Both the position numbers and the translations under genes were made by a program. DNA of 5,244 nt from Acinetobacter sp. (GTDB lineage: Bacteria > Pseudomonadota > Gammaproteobacteria > Pseudomonadales > Moraxellaceae). Below are positions 1 to 5,244 of this stretch, piece by piece; positions within the stretch are counted from its first letter, which is position 1, and each line of letters begins with the position of its first letter. Location of the stretch: assembly GCA_030152605.1 (NCBI GenBank), contig JASLJB010000196.1:1-5244 (forward strand), written 5' to 3'. The notes under the pieces were generated by a model. That model worked only from the letters and a program-made list of their open reading frames with translations, did no database searches and was not told the origin of the DNA.

Positions 1-19
1 TGTGAATATCAAAGAGAGT

Positions 20-25
20 GAAGGA
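20..25 (+). promoter_or_regulatory. Ribosome binding site of the AraC-family regulator
   Basis: GAAGGA lies 6 bases before the ATG at 32. It decides the start in favour of 32 over the in-frame GTG at 2, for which no upstream sequence is available in the window. Confidence 0.75.
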
Positions 26-31
26 TTTAAT

Positions 32-1042
32 ATGAGCCGGGATACCATCAGTATCCACTTCGTTAATGCAGCATTAACCGGTGTCAAACGTTTGGGCATG
101 GATGTCGAAACCCTGCTCTCGCATGTCGGCATTGAAGCCGAATTACTTCGTCAAACCAAAGCACGAATTTCCCCAGAACAATACACCCGCTTTATCAAAA
201 TGTTATGGATGGTTACCCAGGATGAGCACGTCGGCTTCGATGTACAGCCGCGTCGTCTAGGCACCTTTGCCATCATGTGTCAGTTAATTATTCACGCCAA
301 AACGCTCGGAGAAGCACTCGAACTGTCTTCGCAGTTCTACAAGTTGTTCGGCGATGAGTGGTCGGTATCGGTAGAACGTGACCAGCATGAAGCACGTCTA
401 GTGCCCTTGATCCCAAGAACATTGGACCCTGATCATTTTATTACTGAAAGTATGCTGATGATTTGGCATGGTCTAGCCTCGTGGTTGATCGAGCGTCGTA
501 TTCCCTTAGAGCGTGTGCATTTTAATTATCCACGTCCGAATCATGCCGATGAATATGATGCCTTGTTCTTTGCGCCAGTGATGCAATTCGATACGCCGCG
601 CACTGAAATCACCTTTGCCGCAGATTATCTGGATCTGCCGATTCGCCAAGATGAAAATACCTTAGAAGAATTCCTCAAAGCTGCACCAGCACAGCTATTG
701 GTGAAGTTTAAAAATAATAACTCCCTGACTTCGCGTATCCGTGATGTGCTGAAGAGCCAGATCGGTGAGGAAATGCCGACCTTAAATGACGTGGCCTCAA
801 TGCTGTACCTATCACCGCAGACCTTAAGACGTCGTCTAGCCGCCGAAGGTAAAAGCTATCAAGGCGTAAAAGATGCACTGCGCCGTGATGCAGCGATTCA
901 TTTGTTGCTCAATCCTGATCTGACCCTTGAAGACGTGGCACAACAAGTCGGCTTTAGTGAAACCAGTACCTTCCACCGCGCCTTTAAGAAATGGACCGGT
1001 GTGACCCCAGGACTGTATCGTCAATTACATGGTTATCACTAA
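32..1042 (+). CDS. AraC-family transcriptional regulator (PF12625-type sensing domain + HTH_18)
   Basis: Predicted 336-residue cytoplasmic DNA-binding regulator. The C-terminal third is a classic AraC/XylS domain. The first helix-turn-helix lies at about residues 251-273 (LNDVASMLYLSPQTLRRRL), the second at about 299-323 (LEDVAQQVGFSETSTFHRAF), followed by the family signature KKWTGVTPGLYR. The N-terminal part, about residues 15-205, fits the 'arabinose-binding' domain of OruR/ArgR-type regulators, whose ligands are usually small metabolites; the ligand here cannot be read from sequence. The ATG at 32 is chosen because GAAGGA at 20-25 sits 6 bases upstream. An in-frame GTG at 2 would add 10 residues but would place that ribosome binding site inside the gene. 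Length is normal for the family. It lies upstream of, and is co-oriented with, a beta-oxidation operon, but a terminator separates them. Control of that operon is therefore inferred from neighbourhood only. Its own promoter is outside the window. Confidence 0.93.
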   Translation: MSRDTISIHFVNAALTGVKRLGMDVETLLSHVGIEAELLRQTKARISPEQYTRFIKMLWMVTQDEHVGFDVQPRRLGTFAIMCQLIIHAKTLGEALELSSQFYKLFGDEWSVSVERDQHEARLVPLIPRTLDPDHFITESMLMIWHGLASWLIERRIPLERVHFNYPRPNHADEYDALFFAPVMQFDTPRTEITFAADYLDLPIRQDENTLEEFLKAAPAQLLVKFKNNNSLTSRIRDVLKSQIGEEMPTLNDVASMLYLSPQTLRRRLAAEGKSYQGVKDALRRDAAIHLLLNPDLTLEDVAQQVGFSETSTFHRAFKKWTGVTPGLYRQLHGYH

Positions 1043-1095
1043 GTCGATTGGCTCGGAGGGGTTTTGATCCTGTGGAATGAGACCGGTATTGATCC

Positions 1096-1134
1096 AATTT
1101 AACTGAGATTAATTTAACTGAGATTAATTTAACT
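1096..1134. repeat. 15-base tandem repeat, about 2.6 copies
   Basis: The unit AATTTAACTGAGATT occurs at 1096-1110 and again without change at 1111-1125. A third partial copy, AATTTAACT, follows at 1126-1134. It lies between the regulator stop codon and its terminator, so it is in the 3' untranslated part of the regulator mRNA. It looks like a recent slippage duplication; a function is not evident. Confidence 0.9.
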
Positions 1135-1157
1135 TAAAGTCATTCAATTTATCTTCT

Positions 1158-1197
1158 ACCCAAGTGAGTCACTCACTTGGGTTTTTTTATATTTTTT
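1158..1197 (+). terminator. Intrinsic terminator after the AraC regulator
   Basis: Perfect 11-base-pair stem, ACCCAAGTGAG (1158-1168) with CTCACTTGGGT (1172-1182), around a 3-base loop. It is followed by a T-rich tract: seven T at 1182-1188, then ATA and six more T. This is the canonical Rho-independent form. It should stop regulator transcripts about 120 bases after the stop codon, so the downstream thiolase operon needs its own promoter. There is no matching A-tract on the left, so activity on the reverse strand is not expected. Confidence 0.93.
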
Positions 1198-1288
1198 CCC
1201 TGTGAATCCAGACTCGCTACCGCAACGCATCCCACGATGCACAAAAAACAAGCTGAATAAAGTCCCAACACATACTGGCGAAAAACGC

Positions 1289-1315
1289 CAATGACCGCAA
1301 CGGTTCTTGTCATTG
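1289..1315. promoter_or_regulatory. Candidate operator: 7-base inverted repeat overlapping the -35 box
   Basis: CAATGAC (1289-1295) and GTCATTG (1309-1315) are perfect inverted copies separated by 13 bases. Half-site centres are 20 bases apart, about two helical turns, so a dimer could bind one face. The spacer includes part of a second small inverted pair, ACCG (1294-1297) / CGGT (1301-1304). The right half overlaps the proposed -35 hexamer. The dyad form would suit a dimeric repressor better than a typical AraC direct-repeat site. The binding protein is unknown. Confidence 0.35.
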
Positions 1316-1340
1316 AACTCTGCGAATGATGCATTACACT
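1313..1340 (+). promoter_or_regulatory. Candidate sigma70 promoter of the thiolase operon
   Basis: Proposed -35 TTGAAC (1313-1318, 4 of 6 consensus bases), a 16-base spacer, and -10 TACACT (1335-1340, 4 of 6). Transcription would begin near 1347, giving a leader of about 50 bases. The boxes are imperfect, as expected for an activator-dependent promoter. This is the best pair by eye in the gap and has no experimental support. Confidence 0.45.
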
Positions 1341-1384
1341 CAAAATAAAGCCGGTCAACAGACATCTCTCGGAAACATTAGAAA

Positions 1385-1391
1385 AAGGAAG
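1385..1391 (+). promoter_or_regulatory. Ribosome binding site of the thiolase
   Basis: AAGGAAG ends 4 bases before the ATG at 1396. It supports that start, which also gives the standard thiolase N-terminus (beta strand then AIRTPRGK). Confidence 0.75.
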
Positions 1392-1395
1392 CATT

Positions 1396-2616
1396 ATGAG
1401 CGAGGCCTATATTATCGATGCCATTCGCACCCCGCGCGGAAAAGGCAAAAAAGATGGATCACTTTACGAAGTCAAACCAATTCACTTGCTCACCACTTTA
1501 CTCAATGAACTACAACAACGACATGCACTGGATACCGCACAAGTCGATGATATTGTCTTGGGCTGCGTGACCCCGATTGGCGATCAAGGCGGTGACATTG
1601 CCAAAACTGCGGCCATCGCTGCCGGCTGGCATCACGATGTCGCAGGCGTTCAGATTAATCGCTTTTGTGCCTCTGGTCTTGAAGCAGTGAATATGGGAGC
1701 GCAAAAAGTCCGTTCCGGTTGGGAAGATCTGGTCGTGGCGGGTGGCGTTGAATCCATGTCACGTATCCCGATGGGTTCCGATGGCGGTCCATGGGCACTT
1801 GACCCTGAAACCAATCTGCAATCTGGCTTTGTCCCACAAGGTATCGGCGCCGATCTAATCGCAACCTTAGGCGGCTTTAGTCGTGAAGATGTGGATGCAT
1901 TTGCCGTGTCCTCGCAACACAAGGCCGCAGCCGCCCAAGCCGCGGGTTATTTTGATGCCTCGGTGATCCCGATCAAAGATAAGGCTGGGGTTACGATCTT
2001 GGATCAGGATGAATTTATTAAAGCCAACACCAGCCTTGAGGGCTTGGCCAAGCTCAACCCCAGTTTTGAGATGATGGGGCAAATGGGCTTCGATGCCGTA
2101 GCGTTACAGCACTATCCCGAAGCTGAAAAAATCAATCATGTGCATCATGCTGGCAATGCTTCAGGTATCGTCGATGGCGCGGCTCTGGTGCTATTGGCTT
2201 CTGAACAAGCGGTCAAAAACCAAGGCCTTAAAGCACGTGCCAAAGTCTTGGCCACGGCCTTGGTCGGCACTGATCCGACCATTATGTTGACTGGCCCTGC
2301 ACCAGCAGCACGTAAGGCACTGAAAAAAGCCGGACTCACGGTGGAGGATATCGATCTGTTTGAAGTCAATGAAGCCTTTGCCTCGGTGGTGCTGCGCTTT
2401 ATCGATGAGATGCAGATCCCCGCAGACAAAGTCAATGTCAATGGCGGTGCCATCGCCATGGGACACCCTTTGGGCGCAACTGGCGCCATGATCTTGGGCA
2501 TCTTAATGGATGAGTTAGAGCGTCAAGGTAAGAAACGTGGACTGGCCACCTTGTGTGTCGGCGGTGGTATGGGCATTGCCACCATCATTGAGTTGGTAGA
2601 AGGAGTATCAGCATGA
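1396..2616 (+). CDS. Acetyl-CoA C-acyltransferase (3-ketoacyl-CoA thiolase), beta subunit of a trifunctional beta-oxidation complex
   Basis: This 406-residue cytoplasmic thiolase cleaves 3-ketoacyl-CoA with CoA to acetyl-CoA and an acyl-CoA two carbons shorter, the last step of beta-oxidation. The full catalytic set is present: nucleophile Cys91 in NRFCASGLEAV, His357 in GGAIAMGHPLG, and general-base Cys387 in LCVGGGMG. NEAFA (325-329) and the CoA-loop segment HHAGNASGIVDGAA (about 250-263) are also intact. The N-terminal thiolase domain spans roughly 4-270 and the C-terminal domain 275-402; length is normal. The motifs IGDQGGDIA, MGSDGG and GADLIAT match, from memory, mycobacterial FadA (Rv0859) better than E. 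coli FadA. Chain-length preference cannot be read, and a purely biosynthetic acetoacetyl-CoA role is less likely given the partner gene. It is first in a two-gene operon and overlaps the next gene by 4 bases. I give no symbol because fadA usually denotes the E. coli-type gene. Confidence 0.95.
   Translation: MSEAYIIDAIRTPRGKGKKDGSLYEVKPIHLLTTLLNELQQRHALDTAQVDDIVLGCVTPIGDQGGDIAKTAAIAAGWHHDVAGVQINRFCASGLEAVNMGAQKVRSGWEDLVVAGGVESMSRIPMGSDGGPWALDPETNLQSGFVPQGIGADLIATLGGFSREDVDAFAVSSQHKAAAAQAAGYFDASVIPIKDKAGVTILDQDEFIKANTSLEGLAKLNPSFEMMGQMGFDAVALQHYPEAEKINHVHHAGNASGIVDGAALVLLASEQAVKNQGLKARAKVLATALVGTDPTIMLTGPAPAARKALKKAGLTVEDIDLFEVNEAFASVVLRFIDEMQIPADKVNVNGGAIAMGHPLGATGAMILGILMDELERQGKKRGLATLCVGGGMGIATIIELVEGVSA
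2599..2605 (+). promoter_or_regulatory. Ribosome binding site of the multifunctional alpha subunit, inside the thiolase 3' end
   Basis: GAAGGAG lies within the last codons of the thiolase, 7 bases before the ATG at 2613. With the ATGA stop/start overlap it points to translational coupling, which would help keep the two subunits in equal amounts. Confidence 0.8.
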
Positions 2617-4766
2617 GTGCAATTCAATATGAAAAAAATGCAGATGGTATCGTGATCCTGACCTTGGACTCACCCAATCAATCTGCCAATACCATGAATG
2701 CCGACTTTCGTAACGCCTTGGCCAGCACAGTCGATCGTCTCAAAGCCGAGATCGCATCCGAAACTGTACAGCCGATCAGCGGGATCATCCTGCGCTCAGC
2801 CAAGAAAACCTTTTTTGCCGGCGGTGACTTAGATGATCTGATCCAAGTCCAAGCCGAAGATGCCACGCCATTTTTTCAAATGATTGAGAAGATGAAGGCT
2901 GAGTTTCGCTATATCGAGACCCTCGGTGTCCCCGTGGTGGCTGCCCTGAATGGCACGGCGCTCGGCGGTGGTTGGGAAATTGCCCTCGGTTGCCATTATC
3001 GTATTGCGCTGAATGATCCCAAAAGCAAGTTTGGTTTGCCCGAAGTCACATTAGGACTATTGCCCGGTGGCGGCGGCATCGTGCGGACTGTACGCTTACT
3101 CGGCCTGCAAAATGCATTTCCACTGCTGCTCGAGGGCAAACAATTTGGCGTCGCCAAAGCCCAAGCACTGGGTCTGATCCATGATACAGCCGAAAGTGTG
3201 GATGCATTGATGGACAAGGCCATTGCTTGGATCAAAGCCCATCCCAAGTCGCAACAAGTCTTTGATGTCAAAGGCTACAAAATCCCGGGTGGTGATCCGA
3301 AAACTCCTGCTGTAGCACAAATACTGGCAATTGCACCGGCCATGCTGCGTGATAAAACCAAGGGCTGTTATCCTGCACCTGAAGCGATCATGGCGGCGGC
3401 AGTTGAGGGCGCGCAAGTCGATGTTGATACTGCGCTTCGAATCGAGTCGCGTTATTTCACCTATCTCGCCAGCGGTCAAATTTCAAAAAATATGATCGGC
3501 ACGTTCTGGCATGGCCTGAATGCGATCAAGTCTGGACACAGCCGTCCGCAAGGCTTTGAAAAGTGGCAGGTCAAAAAAGTCGGCATCCTCGGTGCGGGCA
3601 TGATGGGCGCAGGCATTGCCTATGCCAGTGCGATTCGCGGCATTCAGGTGGTGCTCAAAGATATCTCGCTCGACGCTGCTGAAAAAGGCAAAGCCTATAG
3701 CCAAAAACTGCTCGACAAAGCGGTTTCCCAAGGACGCATGTCGGCTGAGAAACGCGATCAAATCTTGGCTTCAATCCACGCCACAGCGACGGCGGCAGAT
3801 CTACAAGGCTGTGAGTTAATCATCGAAGCTGTGTATGAAAATCCAGCGTTAAAGGCCCAAGTCACCCAAGAAGCAGAAGCTTATCTGGACAATGCTGGGG
3901 TCATGGCCTCCAATACCTCGACCCTGCCGATCACCGATTTGGCCACAGCCAGTCGCGATGCCACGGCATTCATCGGTCTGCACTTTTTTAGTCCCGTCGA
4001 TAAAATGCAATTGGTGGAAATCATCAAAGGCCAACACAGCTCAGATGAGACCTTAGCCAAGGCCTATGATTATGTGCAGCAAATCGGCAAGACCCCGATC
4101 GTGATCAATGACAGTCGTGGTTTCTTTACCAGTCGTGTGTTTGGTACCTTTGTGCAAGAAGGCTTACGCTTACTCGCTGAAGGCGTACATCCAGCCAAAA
4201 TCGAAATGGCTGCACTCAAGGCTGGTATGCCAGTCGGACCATTGGCGATCCAAGATGAAGTTTCGCTGACCCTATCTGAGCATGTCGCCAAAGAAACCCC
4301 TGCAGCGCTACAGGCCGAGGGCAAAGATCTGCCACTCAGCAGTGCCGACGAGGTGATCGAGCGCATGATTCATCAGTTCCATCGTAAAGGCAAAGCCGCC
4401 GGTGCCGGTTTCTATGACTATCCTGAACAGGGTAAAAAGCAGCTCTGGTCGGGCTTAAGTCATTGGCACAAAGAGGTGGAGATCAGCGAACATGAGATGA
4501 TTGAGCGTTTCTTGTTTGTACAAGCACTCGATACCCTACGCTGCTATGAAGAAGGTGTACTGACTTCGGTGGTCGATGCCAATGTCGGCTCGATCTTTGG
4601 CATCGGCTTTGCACCGTGGACCGGCGGCGCGATTCAATATTTAAATCAATATGGGCTACGCAAAGCCCTCGCACGTGCCCAAAGCCTTGAGGCACAGTAT
4701 GGTGCGCGCTTTAAAGCCCCGCAGTTGTTGATCGAGCATGCCCAGTCTGGACAAGCCATCTGCTAA
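2613..4766 (+). CDS. Bifunctional enoyl-CoA hydratase / 3-hydroxyacyl-CoA dehydrogenase (FadB/FadJ-like alpha subunit)
   Basis: This 717-residue fused enzyme hydrates trans-2-enoyl-CoA and then oxidises the L-3-hydroxyacyl-CoA with NAD+, passing 3-ketoacyl-CoA to the thiolase. The crotonase domain spans about 5-200, with oxyanion-hole segments FFAGGDL (67-73) and ALGGGWE (116-122). Putative catalytic Glu122 and Glu144 (GLPEVTLG) align with the two Glu of E. coli FadB. The Rossmann domain begins with GAGMMG (327-332), with Asp350 ending strand 2 as expected for NAD. The dehydrogenase active site shows Ser436 (SNTST), His457 (GLHFFSP) and Glu469 (LVEIIKG). The usual Asn of GFxxNR is Ser507 (GFFTSRV), as I recall for mycobacterial FadB. 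C-terminal dehydrogenase domains lie at about 500-605 and 625-712. Length is normal. The start is set by the ATGA overlap and GAAGGAG at 2599. The partner is the preceding thiolase, probably as an alpha2-beta2 complex (family knowledge). Confidence 0.95.
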   Translation: MSAIQYEKNADGIVILTLDSPNQSANTMNADFRNALASTVDRLKAEIASETVQPISGIILRSAKKTFFAGGDLDDLIQVQAEDATPFFQMIEKMKAEFRYIETLGVPVVAALNGTALGGGWEIALGCHYRIALNDPKSKFGLPEVTLGLLPGGGGIVRTVRLLGLQNAFPLLLEGKQFGVAKAQALGLIHDTAESVDALMDKAIAWIKAHPKSQQVFDVKGYKIPGGDPKTPAVAQILAIAPAMLRDKTKGCYPAPEAIMAAAVEGAQVDVDTALRIESRYFTYLASGQISKNMIGTFWHGLNAIKSGHSRPQGFEKWQVKKVGILGAGMMGAGIAYASAIRGIQVVLKDISLDAAEKGKAYSQKLLDKAVSQGRMSAEKRDQILASIHATATAADLQGCELIIEAVYENPALKAQVTQEAEAYLDNAGVMASNTSTLPITDLATASRDATAFIGLHFFSPVDKMQLVEIIKGQHSSDETLAKAYDYVQQIGKTPIVINDSRGFFTSRVFGTFVQEGLRLLAEGVHPAKIEMAALKAGMPVGPLAIQDEVSLTLSEHVAKETPAALQAEGKDLPLSSADEVIERMIHQFHRKGKAAGAGFYDYPEQGKKQLWSGLSHWHKEVEISEHEMIERFLFVQALDTLRCYEEGVLTSVVDANVGSIFGIGFAPWTGGAIQYLNQYGLRKALARAQSLEAQYGARFKAPQLLIEHAQSGQAIC

Positions 4767-4782
4767 TCAGCGCTGCTACACC

Positions 4783-4813
4783 CCTCAAGCACAAACAATC
4801 CTCAAGCCCAAAC
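4783..4813. repeat. Imperfect direct repeat, one copy forming the terminator's left arm
   Basis: CCTCAAGCACAAAC (4783-4796) and CCTCAAGCCCAAAC (4800-4813) agree at 13 of 14 positions and are offset by 17 bases. The second copy forms most of the left arm of the terminator stem. The first copy could pair with the right arm with one mismatch. It looks like a small duplication. Confidence 0.75.
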
Positions 4814-4842
4814 GCCCCGAGATCTCGGGCGTTTGGGCTTTT
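4804..4842 (+). terminator. Intrinsic terminator after the beta-oxidation operon
   Basis: A long hairpin starts 37 bases after the stop codon. The outer stem AAGCCCAAACG (4804-4814) pairs with CGTTTGGGCTT (4830-4840). One C (4815) is bulged, and the inner stem CCCGA (4816-4820) pairs with TCGGG (4825-4829) around the loop GATC. A short T-run (4839-4842) follows. That is 16 base pairs in all. The T-run is short, but the stem is very stable. Confidence 0.88.
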
Positions 4843-4911
4843 GATTTAAGAGAAACAGCAGCAGATGTATTTTTAACGCGCAGTTAAACATTAATTCGCC
4901 CTCATGCGCTT

Positions 4912-4946
4912 TTGGTTTAATTTTCAGCCAAAGCCTATGTTATGAT
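4912..4946 (+). promoter_or_regulatory. Candidate promoter of the small membrane protein gene
   Basis: TATGTT (4936-4941) or the overlapping TATGAT (4941-4946, 5 of 6 consensus bases) could serve as the -10 box. TTGGTT (4912-4917) lies 18 bases before the first of these as a weak -35. Transcription would begin around 4948-4953, just upstream of the AGGA and ATG of the next gene. A terminator precedes this gap, so a promoter is needed here; the exact boxes are uncertain. Confidence 0.4.
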
Positions 4947-4970
4947 GAGTGTCATTTTGCTTCTTTCACT

Positions 4971-4976
4971 TAGGAA
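4971..4976 (+). promoter_or_regulatory. Ribosome binding site deciding the start of the small membrane protein
   Basis: TAGGAA ends 7 bases before the ATG at 4984. The earlier in-frame ATGs at 4942 and 4945 lack any such site and fall in the likely -10 region. The site therefore favours the shorter 83-residue product. Confidence 0.65.
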
Positions 4977-4983
4977 TCCTCGC

Positions 4984-5235
4984 ATGACTCAAGCGATTTC
5001 ACCTGAAAAAAACATCTGGGGCTGGAAAGGCGCCATTATTGCAACTGTACTGAGCGCGTTTTTCTTGGGCATCTTTTATTTGGCGATGACTAATGAGCCA
5101 GATTACATGCCGAGCAAACAGCAACAACCCACTCAGCAACATGCCTTCAAAAATGCGCCAAGCATGACGCCTGAAGCGATTGCAGAAGCACAGCAACAAC
5201 AGCAACGTCGTGAAGCAGCAGCTGCGAATCATTAA
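4984..5235 (+). CDS. Small single-pass membrane protein with Gln-rich tail, unknown function
   Basis: I do not recognise a function. The 83-residue product has a short N-terminus (1-12), then one strongly hydrophobic segment at about 16-35 (GAIIATVLSAFFLGIFYLAM). A polar tail follows, with QQQ and QQ at 46-52, the segment MTPEAIAEA (61-69), a run of five Gln (70-74), and RREAAAANH at the end. Lys15 before the helix and acidic Glu38/Asp40 after it suggest N-terminus inside and tail in the periplasm. There is no signal-peptidase or lipobox site that I can see, so the helix is probably a retained anchor. The ATG at 4984 is preferred because of AGGA at 4972-4975; starting at 4942 would add 14 residues. 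It resembles, from memory, short hypothetical proteins common in Acinetobacter. It follows the terminator of the beta-oxidation operon, so a shared role is not implied. The gene is complete; the window ends 9 bases later. Confidence 0.8.
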   Translation: MTQAISPEKNIWGWKGAIIATVLSAFFLGIFYLAMTNEPDYMPSKQQQPTQQHAFKNAPSMTPEAIAEAQQQQQRREAAAANH

Positions 5236-5244
5236 TCGCCTGTG

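Larger units (their letters stand above)
1198..1395 (+). promoter_or_regulatory. Upstream regulatory region of the thiolase operon
   Basis: Gene-free stretch between the terminator and the thiolase start, with no credible coding on either strand. It contains several repeats. ACCGCAACG occurs at 1219-1227 and 1294-1302. Small perfect hairpins occur at 1227-1240 (GCATC/GATGC) and 1276-1290 (TGGCG-AAAAA-CGCCA). The inverted pair CAATGAC (1289-1295) / GTCATTG (1309-1315) touches the proposed -35 box. Their density just upstream of the promoter fits regulator binding, but which of them, if any, is an operator is inference. Confidence 0.5.

Noticed and set aside
2..31. GTG start extending the AraC regulator by 10 residues
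   Set aside because: It would bury the good GAAGGA ribosome binding site inside the gene, and the extra residues are not part of the family's usual N-terminus.
1156..1394. Open frames of about 70 codons on the minus strand in the gap before the thiolase
   Set aside because: They run across the terminator hairpin and the repeat-rich promoter region, show no recognisable domain, and overlap each other in different frames.
2145..2501. 118-codon minus-strand frame inside the thiolase
   Set aside because: Low-complexity Ala/Ser-rich antisense of a well-conserved gene; the plus-strand protein has all family motifs.
3096..3479. 127-codon minus-strand frame inside the hydratase/dehydrogenase gene
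   Set aside because: Antisense shadow of a conserved enzyme, with no recognisable domain.
4872..4888. Inverted repeat TTTAAC-GCGCA-GTTAAA between the operon terminator and the small gene
   Set aside because: Six-base arms in AT-rich DNA are easily found by chance, and it lies well upstream of the proposed promoter boxes; not strong enough to call an operator.
4942..4983. Upstream ATG start giving a 97-residue version of the small membrane protein
   Set aside because: No ribosome binding site precedes it, it overlaps a likely -10 element, and AGGA at 4972-4975 fits the ATG at 4984.
1..5244. A new defence, mobile or RNA-based system
   Set aside because: No transposase, integrase, terminal repeats, CRISPR repeats, tRNA or structured RNA was seen; the window reads as chromosomal metabolic genes in one orientation.

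Overview
The window most likely comes from a gammaproteobacterial chromosome, and my best guess is the Acinetobacter/Moraxellaceae group. This rests on the gene combination: a PF12625-type AraC regulator, a thiolase, a fused hydratase/dehydrogenase, and a very small Gln-rich membrane protein of a type I associate with Acinetobacter. The coding regions look close to half G+C by eye, which is high for a typical Acinetobacter, so the genus is an inference. All genes lie on the + strand and nothing looks like a mobile element, RNA gene or CRISPR array.

Layout: (1) 32-1042 encodes an AraC-family regulator with an N-terminal ligand-sensing domain and a C-terminal double helix-turn-helix. (2) 1043-1395 is a 353-base gap. 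It holds a 15-base tandem repeat, a strong intrinsic terminator that isolates the regulator transcript, and then the promoter region of the next operon, with several repeats that could be operators. (3) 1396-2616 and 2613-4766 form a two-gene operon with a 4-base ATGA overlap. They encode the beta subunit (3-ketoacyl-CoA thiolase) and the alpha subunit (enoyl-CoA hydratase plus 3-hydroxyacyl-CoA dehydrogenase) of a fatty acid beta-oxidation trifunctional complex. A bulged but strong terminator follows. (4) 4984-5235 encodes an 83-residue single-pass membrane protein of unknown function, apparently with its own promoter.

How the genes fit together: enoyl-CoA is hydrated and then oxidised by the alpha subunit, and the thiolase subunit cleaves the resulting 3-ketoacyl-CoA to acetyl-CoA and a shortened acyl-CoA. 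Both subunits resemble, from memory, the mycobacterial FadA/FadB (Rv0859/Rv0860) type more than E. coli FadBA. The signs are thiolase-first gene order, the thiolase motifs, and a Ser in place of the usual Asn in the dehydrogenase motif. The AraC regulator is a plausible controller of the operon by position only.

I found no clearly new system. The points most worth a second look are the clade and substrate range of the trifunctional complex, the repeats in the operon promoter region, and the small Gln-rich membrane protein.
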